Below the pieces are notes generated by a model. That model was not told the origin of the DNA and ran no database searches. It was given only the letters and a program-made list of their open reading frames with translations. Shown one piece after another: positions 15,161 through 23,204 of a DNA stretch of 45,263 nucleotides; the first letter of the stretch is position 1, and every line of letters starts with the position of its first letter. Source of the stretch: CAMLHP01 sp035712285 (GTDB lineage: Bacteria > Gemmatimonadota > Gemmatimonadetes > Gemmatimonadales > GWC2-71-9). Position numbers and translations under genes: made by a program. Location: NCBI GenBank assembly GCA_035712285.1, contig DASTBA010000046.1, positions 1 to 45,263 of the forward strand, read 5' to 3'.

Positions 15161-16038
15161 CGGGCGCCGAGTTCGAAGGAGTCCCCCTCGCGGGCGAGAT
15201 CCACCACCAGCGGGCCGCGCTGCGCGGCCGACCGGGCCTGTTCCAGCAGCGCCTCAAGGGCGATGTCATCCCGTTCCGGCTCGTGATGGAACAGCACCAG
15301 GCGGCGCACGCCGGCCTCCTGCGCCAGGGCCGCGCATTGCGCCGGCGACGAATGGCCCCAGCCCACCCGCATCTCGACGAAATCGTCGGCATACATCGCA
15401 TCGTGGATCAGGGTGTCCACGCCGCGCAGCTGCTCCACCAGCCGCGCCCGCCAGTCGCGCGGCAGCGGATAGTGCGCCGCCGTGCCCAGTTCGTTATCCG
15501 TCAGGTAAGCCACCCCGCCGCCCGCCTCGGCGTCGAGCCGGAACCCCAGTGTCGTCCCCGGGTGCCGGAGGCGGATCGCCGTCACCCGGAATCCCGGCAG
15601 CCCGAACGTTCCTTCACCGATTTCGTGCAGCTCGATGCGCGCGGCGAGTGCCGTGAGCGGGACCGGAAAGACGGCCGGATCCATCTGGCGCTCGAGGATC
15701 GTGCCGAGCGGGATCGCATCCTGGCGCGCCCCGTGGATGCGAACCACCGTGTGACGGTCGCTCAGCGGCTTGAAGAACGGCAGTCCCTGGATGTGGTCCC
15801 AGTGGGTATGGCTGAGGAGCAGGTCCACTTCCAGCGGTCCCGAGTGGTGGCGCATGAGGGTGTCACCCAGCGGACGGATGCCGGTGCCGGCATCGAGCAC
15901 GATCAGCCGCCCGGCGTCCGACGAGATCGCCACGCAGGGCGTGTTGCCGCCGTAGCGGGCGGTTGCCGGTCCCGGAGTCGGGATCGAGCCGCGCACCCCC
16001 CAGAACGTGACGCGGGGGACGCTCACCGCGGGCGCCAT
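15157..16038 (-). CDS. MBL-fold metallohydrolase (RNase Z/phosphodiesterase-like)
   Basis: A 293-aa metallo-beta-lactamase-fold enzyme. The N-terminal strand pattern VTFWGVRGSIPTPGP then RYGGNTPCVAI is followed by metal ligands H77, H79, D81 and H82 in SHTHWDHIQG. More ligands lie in HDAMYADD and in FHHEPERDD near the end. This is the family with a cyclic-nucleotide phosphodiesterase/RNase Z-like layout. Its closest relatives are usually annotated only as hydrolases. It lies 4 bases after the CRP-type regulator gene and should share its transcript, so a link to cyclic-nucleotide signalling is conceivable but unproved. Confidence 0.85.
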   Translation of the reverse strand: MAPAVSVPRVTFWGVRGSIPTPGPATARYGGNTPCVAISSDAGRLIVLDAGTGIRPLGDTLMRHHSGPLEVDLLLSHTHWDHIQGLPFFKPLSDRHTVVRIHGARQDAIPLGTILERQMDPAVFPVPLTALAARIELHEIGEGTFGLPGFRVTAIRLRHPGTTLGFRLDAEAGGGVAYLTDNELGTAAHYPLPRDWRARLVEQLRGVDTLIHDAMYADDFVEMRVGWGHSSPAQCAALAQEAGVRRLVLFHHEPERDDIALEALLEQARSAAQRGPLVVDLAREGDSFELGAR

Positions 16039-16042
16039 CCGT

Positions 16043-16720
16043 TCACGAGCGTCGTGCCGCCAGCATGAGCTGGTGCCGGTCCCGGAGGATGATCTGGCGG
16101 CGGGAGACCTCGAGCACGCCGTGGTCCACCAGCGCGCGCATGGTGCGCGACACCGTTTCGCGGCTGGAGCCGATCATCTGCGCGATGGTGTGATGGGTGA
16201 GCCGCCGGGTGATGCGGTCGCCGCCTTCCTCCTCGGCCATGCGCAGCAGCAGGCTTGCCACCCGGCCGTTCACGTCCAGCAGCACCAGGTTGGCGATCTT
16301 CTCGTCGGCCCGGCGCAGGCGCCGGGAGAGCTCCCGCATGAGCGCGATCGCGACGTCGGGCGACTGGCGGAGCCGCCCCTGGAAGTCCTCGCGCCGGAGG
16401 ATGATCAACGTGGAGTCCTCCATGGCGATCACGTGGGCCGACCGGGGCTCGTCGTCAATGACCGACATCTCGCCGAAGACGTCGCCGGTGCCCAGGACGG
16501 AGAGGATCACCTCCCGCCCATCCTCGGAGATCAGCACCACCTTCACCTGGCCCGAGGCGACGATGTACATCGCGTCGCCGGGGTCGTCCTCGAAGACAAT
16601 GACGCTGCCGCGCGGGTAGCCCCGCTCACGGCAGAGGTCGGCGATGGCCCGGAGATCGGCCTCGGGCAGGCCGGCGAAGAGCGGCACCTTCCGGAGCACT
16701 TCAACCGTGGAGAAGGGCAC
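16043..16720 (-). CDS. CRP/FNR family transcription regulator
   Basis: A 225-aa regulator. A cyclic-nucleotide-binding beta-roll spans residues 12-120, with the phosphate-binding-cassette pattern FGEMSVIDDEPRSA at 82-95 (E84, R93, S94), as in cAMP-binding CAP. This suggests a real nucleotide ligand. There are no FNR-type cysteine clusters. A dimer helix is at about 122-150 and the HTH at 176-196 (HHTIAQMIGSSRETVSRTMR), whose recognition helix matches the CAP type. The start is GTG 16720 (MPFSTVEVL), with no ATG nearby. It has a good promoter (16766-16796) and is divergent from rpmE. The downstream MBL gene is co-transcribed. Confidence 0.9.
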   Translation of the reverse strand: MPFSTVEVLRKVPLFAGLPEADLRAIADLCRERGYPRGSVIVFEDDPGDAMYIVASGQVKVVLISEDGREVILSVLGTGDVFGEMSVIDDEPRSAHVIAMEDSTLIILRREDFQGRLRQSPDVAIALMRELSRRLRRADEKIANLVLLDVNGRVASLLLRMAEEEGGDRITRRLTHHTIAQMIGSSRETVSRTMRALVDHGVLEVSRRQIILRDRHQLMLAARRS

Positions 16721-16765
16721 GGGCGCCTCGGCGAGTGAGGGTCACAGGACCGCAAGTGGTTGTGT

Positions 16766-16796
16766 CGAAACTATTTGCGCGTTTCCCGGGTGTCAA
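16766..16796 (-). promoter_or_regulatory. Promoter of the crp-type gene
   Basis: On the minus strand, TTGACA (16796-16791), a 17-base spacer and TAGTTT (16773-16768, continuing CG). This is the best sigma-70-like match in the window and combines a perfect -35 with the TAnnTT type -10. It implies a leader of about 40 bases before GTG 16720. Confidence 0.65.
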
Positions 16797-16821
16797 ACGC
16801 GGGCTTCCCTTGAGCCGGGAA
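16783..16821. repeat. Inverted repeat between the divergent crp and rpmE promoters
   Basis: TTCCCGG at 16783-16789 and CCGGGAA at 16815-16821 form a 7-base inverted repeat with a 25-base spacer. The right arm partly overlaps the rpmE -35 and the left arm lies in the crp spacer. It may be an operator, but it does not look like a standard CRP or FNR half-site pair. Confidence 0.25.
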
Positions 16822-16841
16822 CGCCGGACTGTTTATGTTTC
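16810..16841 (+). promoter_or_regulatory. Promoter of the rpmE operon
   Basis: TTGAGC (16810-16815), an 18-base spacer and TATGTT (16834-16839, continuing TC). The start of transcription would be around 16845, giving a leader of about 50 bases before GTG 16896. Confidence 0.55.
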
Positions 16842-16895
16842 ATGGCTATTGTCCAGTCAGGCCGCCCGCCAGCGGGCGAACGTGAGGAGAGCGTC

Positions 16896-17102
16896 GTGAA
16901 GCCGGATCTGCACCCCAAGTACAGCAAGATCACCGCCGTCTGCGCCTGCGGGAACACCTTCGAGACCCGCTCGACCGCCGCCAGCATCCGGGTGGAAGTG
17001 TGCGCCCAGTGCCACCCGTTCTTCACCGGCAAGCAGCGCCTGGTGGATACGGCGGGGCGCGTGGACCGCTTCCGCCGGAAGTACGAGGGCGCCAAGGCGT
17101 AA
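16896..17102 (+). CDS. rpmE: 50S ribosomal protein bL31 (zinc-binding C+ type)
   Basis: A 68-aa ribosomal protein. It begins MKPDLHPKYSKITAVCACGN and has four cysteines in two pairs (VCACG and VCAQC), so it is the zinc-binding C+ form rather than YtiA. The family ending RLVDTAGRVDRFRRKY is intact. The start is GTG 16896, with GAGGAGAG just upstream. An ATG at 16842 is in frame, but the residues it would add do not belong to bL31. First gene of a long plus-strand operon, with prfA 3 bases after its stop, a common rpmE-prfA-prmC arrangement. Confidence 0.96.
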   Translation: MKPDLHPKYSKITAVCACGNTFETRSTAASIRVEVCAQCHPFFTGKQRLVDTAGRVDRFRRKYEGAKA

Positions 17103-17105
17103 CCG

Positions 17106-18167
17106 ATGGATGGCCGGCTCCGCCAGGCGTTGCAGCGGGCGGAGGAGGTCGCCGACGCCCTCTCGGATCCCGCGGTCGCGCGCGACGCCGACAAGCTCCG
17201 CGCCCTCGGCCGGGAACACACCCGCCTGCAGCCGGTGGTGCGCGCCGCGGAGCGCCTTGCCCGGCTGCGGGACGATCTTGCTCAAGCTCGGGAATTGGCC
17301 GGTGAGGCCGATCCCGAGCTTGTCGCGTTGGCGGCGGCCGATCTCGAGCGCCTCCCGCCGGAGATCGCCGCCCTGGAGCAGGAGCTGCATGACCTGCTCC
17401 TGCCGCGCGACCCGCTCGACGATCGCGATGCGATCCTGGAACTGCGCGCCGGCACCGGCGGCGATGAGGCCGCCCTCTTCTGTGGCGACCTGTACCGGAT
17501 GTACGAACGCTTCTCCGGCCGCCACCGACTGGCCTGGGAGCCGATCAGCGTCAGCGATGGCAACGTCGGGGGCCTCAAGGAAGCGATCGTGGCGGTGCGG
17601 GGGCCGGATGCCTTCGGACTGCTACGGCGCGAAAGCGGGGTGCACCGGGTGCAGCGGGTGCCGGCCACCGAGACCCAGGGCCGTATCCACACTTCGGCGG
17701 CGACGGTGGCGGTGCTGCCGGAGGCGGAAGAAGTGGACGTCAGGATTGACCCCAACGACCTGCGCATCGACGTCTTCCGCTCCAGCGGGCCCGGTGGCCA
17801 GAGTGTCAACACCACCGACAGCGCCGTCCGGATCACCCATCTTCCGACCGGCGTGGTGGTGCAGCAGCAGGACCAGAAGTCGCAACTCCAGAACAAGCTC
17901 AAGGCCATGGAAGTGCTCCGCGCCCGGCTGCTGGACCGGATGATCGCGGAGCAGGAGGCGGCGCGAGCCCGCGAACGCCGCGCCATGGTGGGCACCGGCG
18001 ACCGGTCGGCCAAGATCCGGACCTACAACTACCCGCAGAGCCGCGTCACCGACCACCGGATCAACCTCTCGGTGCACAACCTTCCCGACGTGCTCAACGG
18101 CGACCTCGACCCGGTGATCGACGCCGTCCGCCTGGCGGACCGCGAGGAGCAGTTCGGTGCCGACTGA
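17106..18167 (+). CDS. prfA: Peptide chain release factor 1
   Basis: A 353-aa class I release factor that terminates at UAA and UAG. The codon-recognition PxT tripeptide is PAT at residues 186-188, within RVQRVPATETQGRIHTSAAT. The catalytic GGQ is at 230-232 in SSGPGGQSVNTTDSA, the site methylated by the next gene product. The rest (AGTGGDEAALF, RTYNYPQSRVTDHRINL) is canonical. The ATG at 17106 directly follows rpmE, and the 3' end overlaps prmC by 11 bases. Confidence 0.97.
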   Translation: MDGRLRQALQRAEEVADALSDPAVARDADKLRALGREHTRLQPVVRAAERLARLRDDLAQARELAGEADPELVALAAADLERLPPEIAALEQELHDLLLPRDPLDDRDAILELRAGTGGDEAALFCGDLYRMYERFSGRHRLAWEPISVSDGNVGGLKEAIVAVRGPDAFGLLRRESGVHRVQRVPATETQGRIHTSAATVAVLPEAEEVDVRIDPNDLRIDVFRSSGPGGQSVNTTDSAVRITHLPTGVVVQQQDQKSQLQNKLKAMEVLRARLLDRMIAEQEAARARERRAMVGTGDRSAKIRTYNYPQSRVTDHRINLSVHNLPDVLNGDLDPVIDAVRLADREEQFGAD

Positions 18168-19014
18168 GACCGGGCCCGGTCTGCGCGACCTGATGGCGAC
18201 GGCGGCTCGGCGGCTGGGCGCCGTGGCCGTGCCGGATCCGCGCTGGGAGGCGGCACGCCTGTGGGACGGAGTCTCCCGGGCCGGCGCGGCGATCGAGCGC
18301 TTCGACGGCGATGTCATGGTGAGCGCGGCGGACGCGCGACGCTTCGAACTGGCCGTGTCCCGGAGGGAATCGGGCGAACCGCTGGCCTACGTGCTCGGAC
18401 GCTGGGGGTTCCGCCATCTGGATCTGGTGGTAACGCCATCGGTGCTCATTCCGAGACCCGAGACCGAGGGGCTCGTGGATCTGGTGCTGCAGCGGGTGTC
18501 CGGCGGCCGGGTGGCAGACCTCGGCACGGGATCCGGCTGCATTGCCCTTGCGCTCGCCGGCGAGGGACAGTTCGGTCTCGTGGTCGGCACCGACGCCAGT
18601 GCCGATGCGATCCGGCTCGCGGCTGCCAATGCAGAGTCGGCTCGGCTGCCGGTGCGCTTCCTGCAGGGCAGCTTCGGCACGGGGCTCGCCAGCGGAGCGT
18701 TCGACGCAATCGTGTCGAACCCACCCTATCTTTCCCTCTCGGAGTACGACGCTCTCGATCCGTCGGTGCGGGACCACGAGCCGCGCCTGGCGCTGGAGAG
18801 CGGGGCGGACGGCCTCGAGGCCACCCGGATGGTGCTGCGGGACGCGGCGCGGGCCCTCCGTCCGGGGGGCACGGTGGCGATCGAGATCGACGCCAGCCGC
18901 GCAGCAGCCAGTGCCTGGCTTGCCGCCGAAGCGGTGGAGTTCGTCGGCGTGGGCATTCATCGTGATCTCTTCGGGCGCGACCGCTACCTGGTGGCGCAAA
19001 GGAGCCAAGCGTGA
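18157..19014 (+). CDS. prmC: Release factor glutamine N5-methyltransferase
   Basis: A SAM-dependent enzyme, 285 aa, that methylates the glutamine of the GGQ motif in release factors. The SAM-binding motif DLGTGSG is at 121-127, and the catalytic NPPY at 188-191. RPETEGLVD near residue 100 is also family-typical. The start is GTG 18157 (MPTETGPG), within the end of prfA. The neighbourhood prfA-prmC is the standard one and fixes the function. It ends in a GTGA overlap with the next gene. Confidence 0.95.
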   Translation: MPTETGPGLRDLMATAARRLGAVAVPDPRWEAARLWDGVSRAGAAIERFDGDVMVSAADARRFELAVSRRESGEPLAYVLGRWGFRHLDLVVTPSVLIPRPETEGLVDLVLQRVSGGRVADLGTGSGCIALALAGEGQFGLVVGTDASADAIRLAAANAESARLPVRFLQGSFGTGLASGAFDAIVSNPPYLSLSEYDALDPSVRDHEPRLALESGADGLEATRMVLRDAARALRPGGTVAIEIDASRAAASAWLAAEAVEFVGVGIHRDLFGRDRYLVAQRSQA

Positions 19015-19364
19015 TCTGGGACAAGGCGCAGGAGCTGGGACGGCTGATCGGCCAGGCATCCGAGTATCAGGCCCTCCGGCGGGCGGAAGGCGCGCTCAAG
19101 GAAGACAAGGACACGGTAGCGCGGCTGGATCGCATCCAGCAGCTGGCTCGTCAGGTGGACCAGGCGATCGCGCAGGGCCAGATGCCCGAGCCGGCGGTCG
19201 CGGAGAGCTACGAAACCGCGGTGCGTGAACTCGAGATGAGTACCAGCGGGCAGGCCTATGTGGTGGCGCGGAGCAATTTCGACAAGCTCATGGCCAAGGT
19301 GAACGAGCAGATCAGCCAGGGCATGGAGAAGGGCGCCACCAGCAGCATCATCACGCTCTCGTGA
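19011..19364 (+). CDS. YlbF/YmcA (DUF964) family regulator
   Basis: A 117-aa all-helical protein of the YlbF/YmcA family. In Bacillus these proteins form a complex with YaaT that steers RNase Y-dependent RNA maturation. The sequence has the family pattern: an N-terminal helix (DKAQELGRLIGQASEYQALR), a linker with GQMPEPAV, and a last helix (YVVARSNFDKLMAKVNEQIS). No cysteine motif is seen. It starts at GTG 19011, overlapping prmC by 4 bases, and its end overlaps tmk by 4. Its role outside Firmicutes is not established. Confidence 0.8.
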   Translation: MIWDKAQELGRLIGQASEYQALRRAEGALKEDKDTVARLDRIQQLARQVDQAIAQGQMPEPAVAESYETAVRELEMSTSGQAYVVARSNFDKLMAKVNEQISQGMEKGATSSIITLS

Positions 19365-19999
19365 GCCGCGGGTTCTTTCTCGTCATCGAAGGTCCCGAGG
19401 GCGCCGGCAAGAGCACGCTTGCCCGCGCGCTGGTGCAGCGGATGACCGCGCGCGGGCTGGACGTGGTTGCGGTGCGCGAGCCAGGGGGTACGCCCGCCGC
19501 GGAGCTGGCCCGCCAGGCGCTGCTGGATCCCGCCCATCACCTGGAACCGCATACCGAGCTGCTGTTCGTGACGTCCGCCCGGGCCCACCTGGTGCAGGCG
19601 GTGATCCGGCCGGCACTGGAGGCAGGCCGGATTGTGGTGTCCGACCGCTATGACCTTTCGACCATGGCCTACCAGTCGGCGGGCCGGGGGCTCCCGGCCG
19701 GGACCGTGCGCACCGTCAATCGTGTGGCCACCGGCGGGCTGGAGCCGGATCTCATGATCGTGCTCGACGTGACGCCCGAGGAGGGTCGCCGCCGGCAGGA
19801 GCGCATGGGGAAGGGCAGCGACCGGATCGAGCGTGAAGGCACCGAGTTTCATGCGCGGGTCCGTGCGCTCTATCAGTCTGCCGCCGGCCCGGGGGTGGTG
19901 CATCTCGACGCCGCCCAGCCGCCGGAGCAGGTGCTGAATCAGGCATGGGATCTGCTGACCGAGGCCCGGCCGGAAACCTTCCCGGCGGAAACCGGTTAG
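19361..19999 (+). CDS. tmk: Thymidylate kinase
   Basis: A 212-aa enzyme that phosphorylates dTMP to dTDP. The P-loop GPEGAGKS is at residues 11-18, the substrate motif REPGGTPAAELAR at about 40-52, the DRY motif (SDRYDLSTMAYQSAGRGL) at about 95, and a lid with RRRQERMGKGSDRIERE. The arginine in the P-loop region is absent and arginines are present in the lid, as in the type II (E. coli-like) enzymes. The start is GTG 19361, with a 4-base overlap with the preceding gene. Confidence 0.95.
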   Translation: MSRGFFLVIEGPEGAGKSTLARALVQRMTARGLDVVAVREPGGTPAAELARQALLDPAHHLEPHTELLFVTSARAHLVQAVIRPALEAGRIVVSDRYDLSTMAYQSAGRGLPAGTVRTVNRVATGGLEPDLMIVLDVTPEEGRRRQERMGKGSDRIEREGTEFHARVRALYQSAAGPGVVHLDAAQPPEQVLNQAWDLLTEARPETFPAETG

Positions 20000-20057
20000 T
20001 CTTAGTTCAGGGCCGCGGTTGCCGGACAAGGCCTGTCGCAAGTCTGGAGGCAGTGCA

Positions 20058-21701
20058 ATGAAGCATCGTTGGGGACTGATCACCGCCGTGGCGCTGTTGT
20101 CCTTCGCGACCGGCGGCTTCCTGATCCAGCGGTCCATCGGCGGGCCGTCGGGGCTCGCGGGTGACCAGCTGTTCGACAATGTGCTGAGCCACGTCACGCG
20201 CTACTACGTGGACTCGATGCCCAGCGACAGTCTGTACCTCAAGGCCACCAACGGACTGCTGGACGAGCTCAAGGACCCCTACTCGGTCCTGCTCACCGGG
20301 GATGACTACAAGTCCCTGACCGAGCAGACCACCGGGAATTACGCCGGTCTTGGAATCCAGATTGACGTGCGCGATGGCTGGATCACCGTCGTCGCGCCCC
20401 TTCCGGATACGCCGGCGGAGCGCGCCGGCATCGAGACCGGTGACCAGATCGTCGAGGTCAACGGCAAGACCACCGAAGGGTGGAGCAGCGACCAGGCGGT
20501 GAACGCGCTGCGCGGGGAGCCGGGCACGGCGGTCGCGATCGCCGTGCGCCGGGCGGGGCTCGACCAGATCATGCGGTACAACCTGCAGCGGGCCGCCATC
20601 CACCTGCGTTCGGTGCCGGCCGGCTCCATGTTCGACCATGGCATCGGCTACATCTCGCTCAATCCGGTTTCCGAGACCTCGGCCGACGAACTCCGGGAGG
20701 AGATCACGGCCATGCAGAAGAAGGGGATGAAGGAACTCATCCTCGACCTGCGGCTCAATCCCGGCGGCCTGCTCGACCAGGGCGTGAAGGTGGCCGACCT
20801 GTTCCTGAATCCGGGGCAGGAGATCGTGGCGACCAAGGGTCGCGCGCCGGGATCGTCCCGCGAATTTGCCGACCAGGCGCCGCAGGAGTGGCCCGACCTG
20901 CCGATCGTCGTGCTGGTGAACGACGGGACGGCGAGTGCCGCGGAAATCATCGCCGGCGCCTTGCAGGACCACGACCGGGCCGTGGTGATCGGCACCCCCA
21001 CGTTCGGCAAGGGGCTGGTGCAGACCCTCTATCCGCTGGCGGACGGGGTGGCGCTCAAGCTCACCACGGCCCGCTGGTACACGCCGAGCGGCCGGACCAT
21101 CCAGCGCATCGCGAAGGATCCCGAGGACCAGATCGCCCAGGCGGAGTCCGACGCGGCGCGGCTGAGCGGGAACCCGGATTCCGTCAGTGCGTCCGATTCG
21201 GCGATCCGCGCGCGGCCGGTGTACCACACCGATGCCGGGCGCGTGGTGCGCGGTGGCGGCGGGATCGTGCCGGACGTGGTGGTCACCGAGGATACGCTCA
21301 ACAGCCGTGAGCGGGAGTTTGCGCGTGCCCTGGGCCAGCACCTGCCGGCTTATCGCGACGTACTCACCAGCTACGCCCTCGATCTCAAGCGGCAGAACGC
21401 GCTCAAGTCGGCGGACTTCACGGTCACCCCGGCGATGCTGGCCGAGGTTCGGCGGCGGCTCGGCGCCAAGGGCGTGACGCTGGCGGACAGCACCTTCAAC
21501 GGAGCGTCAACGCTCGTGGCCGATCAGCTGGGCTACGAGGCGGCCCGGTACGTCTTCGGCCGCCCGGCCGAATTCCGGCGCCGCTCGGCTGACGACCGCC
21601 AGGTGCAGCGCGCACTGGCGCTGCTCCGCCAGGCGACATCGCCGGCGGCGCTCCTGCAACTGGCTGCCACCGATGGCCGCCGGGCCGCCACCGTTCACTG
21701 A
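20058..21701 (+). CDS. S41 family carboxy-terminal processing protease
   Basis: A periplasmic CtpA-like serine protease, 547 aa. An N-terminal signal anchor (residues 7-23) is followed by a PDZ domain at about 95-180 (GLGIQIDVRDGWITV, AGIETGDQIVEVNG). The S41 catalytic domain has nucleophile S293 in NDGTASAAEI and general base K318 in TFGKGLVQT. After about residue 350 comes a C-terminal extension of nearly 200 residues that is not catalytic. These enzymes trim exported proteins and often control cell-wall hydrolases. GGAGG lies 8 bases before ATG 20058. The end overlaps the DUF2520 gene by 29 bases. Confidence 0.93.
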   Translation: MKHRWGLITAVALLSFATGGFLIQRSIGGPSGLAGDQLFDNVLSHVTRYYVDSMPSDSLYLKATNGLLDELKDPYSVLLTGDDYKSLTEQTTGNYAGLGIQIDVRDGWITVVAPLPDTPAERAGIETGDQIVEVNGKTTEGWSSDQAVNALRGEPGTAVAIAVRRAGLDQIMRYNLQRAAIHLRSVPAGSMFDHGIGYISLNPVSETSADELREEITAMQKKGMKELILDLRLNPGGLLDQGVKVADLFLNPGQEIVATKGRAPGSSREFADQAPQEWPDLPIVVLVNDGTASAAEIIAGALQDHDRAVVIGTPTFGKGLVQTLYPLADGVALKLTTARWYTPSGRTIQRIAKDPEDQIAQAESDAARLSGNPDSVSASDSAIRARPVYHTDAGRVVRGGGGIVPDVVVTEDTLNSREREFARALGQHLPAYRDVLTSYALDLKRQNALKSADFTVTPAMLAEVRRRLGAKGVTLADSTFNGASTLVADQLGYEAARYVFGRPAEFRRRSADDRQVQRALALLRQATSPAALLQLAATDGRRAATVH

Positions 21702-22560
21702 TTTTCCCGAATCCATCGCGATCGTCGGCCGCGGGCGTGTCGGCGGCGGACTGGGCTTGGCCTGGTCCGCCGCCGGCATCCCGGTGTCACTGCTGGCGCG
21801 CGCGCCCGGCGACAGTTCCCTCCCGCTGACAACCATCGCCGGTGAGTCCGCCTGGGCCCCATCGGTCCGGGCCGCGGCGGTCGTGGTCCTCGCGGTTCCG
21901 GATGACGCGATCACGGACGCGGCACGCGTGCTCGCGGGACTCGGCGCGGTGTCCGCGCGGCACAGCGTGCTGCACACCGCGGGATTGCTGGACCGCGAGG
22001 CGCTCAACCCGCTTCAGGCCAGCGGTGCCGCGCTCGGCTCGCTGCACCCGCTGATGGCGGTGCCGCGTCCTGAATCGGCGCCGGCACTGCTGCGCGGCGC
22101 GGTGGCGGGGATCGAGGGAGATCCGCGGGCGGTGGACGCGGCGCGCCGCCTGGCGGAGGTCATCGGAATGGAGCCGGTGGAAATCCCGTCATCGGCGAAA
22201 GCCGCCTACCATGCCGCGGCGGCGATGGTCTCGAATTTCACGGTGGCGGTGTATGGCGCGGCGGTGCGGCTGGCGGAGCAGGGAGGCGTCGAGTCCGCCG
22301 TGGCGGAGCGCATCTACCTGCCCCTGCTGCGGGGCACGGTGGAGAATGTGGCGGCGATGGGGGCCACGCGCGCGCTGACCGGCGCCATTCGCCGCGGGGA
22401 CGAACGCACGGTGGCGCGCCATCTGGCGGCGGTCGGCACCGGCGATCTCCGGCGACTGTACCTGGAACTTGGGTGGGCTACCCTTGCGCTCGCGCGGGCA
22501 GGCGGGCTGGACCGGGCCAGCGCCGAGCGGATCGAGGCGGTGCTGCGCGGTTACCGCTGA
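21673..22560 (+). CDS. Rossmann-like and DUF2520 domain protein
   Basis: A 295-aa dehydrogenase-like protein. The N-terminal NAD(P)-binding fold has IAIVGRGRVGGGLGLAW and VVVLAVPDDAI, then GSLHPLMAVP. The C-terminal DUF2520 helical domain contains KAAYHAAAAMVSNFTVAVY and TGAIRRGDERTVARHL. The layout resembles ketopantoate reductase and pyrroline-5-carboxylate reductase relatives, but the substrate is unknown. The ATG at 21673 lies 29 bases inside the protease gene. The 3' end overlaps the convergent LolA-like gene by 10 bases. Confidence 0.88.
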   Translation: MAAGPPPFTDFPESIAIVGRGRVGGGLGLAWSAAGIPVSLLARAPGDSSLPLTTIAGESAWAPSVRAAAVVVLAVPDDAITDAARVLAGLGAVSARHSVLHTAGLLDREALNPLQASGAALGSLHPLMAVPRPESAPALLRGAVAGIEGDPRAVDAARRLAEVIGMEPVEIPSSAKAAYHAAAAMVSNFTVAVYGAAVRLAEQGGVESAVAERIYLPLLRGTVENVAAMGATRALTGAIRRGDERTVARHLAAVGTGDLRRLYLELGWATLALARAGGLDRASAERIEAVLRGYR

Positions 22561-23204
22561 TCCACGATGCGTACGCCGGCAGGGACGGTGAACGCGAAGG
22601 CGGAATCGGGCAGCGCGACATTGGGACGGAGCCGGCTGAGCGTGATGGTGCGGGTGCCGCCGCGGCGCTCGGAGATCTCGAGCCGGCGCGGAAGTCCGTC
22701 GTCCCGCCCCAGCCAGACGACCGCCCTGGTGAACGGAAGCTCCGAGGAAAGCGGGATCAGTTCTACCACGTCGGTCATGACGCCGGCGGCCCGGTCGGCG
22801 CGGAGGTAGCGCATCCGGTACCGCTCGGATGGCCGGTCGAGAATCCAGGACAGCACATTGAAGCCGTACATCGCACCGGTCGGGATCGGCATGCGGATCA
22901 CCTGGCCCGGGGCCGTGCTCGGCGTGTACACCCAGACCTGGCGGCCGTCCACCACGATCGCGTCACCGGCCGGATCCGCGAAGCGCATGCTGAGCTGGTT
23001 CTGTCCCGCCTGCATCACCTCGCCGCGGCTGTCGTAGGTGCCGATCAGCGAATCGTCAATCCGCTGCGTGAAGTCCGCCTTGAGACTCGACAGCGACTGA
23101 TACACGCGGGCCGAGCGGCCCACGATGGCTTCCGCATCCTGGGCGCGCGCGGCGGCCGGCGCGGCGGCGAGCACGAAGCCGAGCGCGAGGGCGGTCGGTC
23201 TCAC
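22551..23204 (-). CDS. LolA-like outer-membrane lipoprotein carrier
   Basis: A 217-aa periplasmic protein. Signal peptide at residues 1-22 (RPTALALGFVLAAAPAAARA), then the LolA/LolB-type half-barrel: LSSLKADFTQRIDDS, SRGEVMQAGQNQLSMRFADP, DGRQVWVYTPSTAPGQVIRM. LolA carries lipoproteins across the periplasm from the LolCDE exporter to the outer membrane. Whether this copy is the general carrier or a specialised relative is unclear. The start is GTG 23204, in a GTGA overlap with the aroF stop. Confidence 0.82.
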   Translation of the reverse strand: MRPTALALGFVLAAAPAAARAQDAEAIVGRSARVYQSLSSLKADFTQRIDDSLIGTYDSRGEVMQAGQNQLSMRFADPAGDAIVVDGRQVWVYTPSTAPGQVIRMPIPTGAMYGFNVLSWILDRPSERYRMRYLRADRAAGVMTDVVELIPLSSELPFTRAVVWLGRDDGLPRRLEISERRGGTRTITLSRLRPNVALPDSAFAFTVPAGVRIVDQR

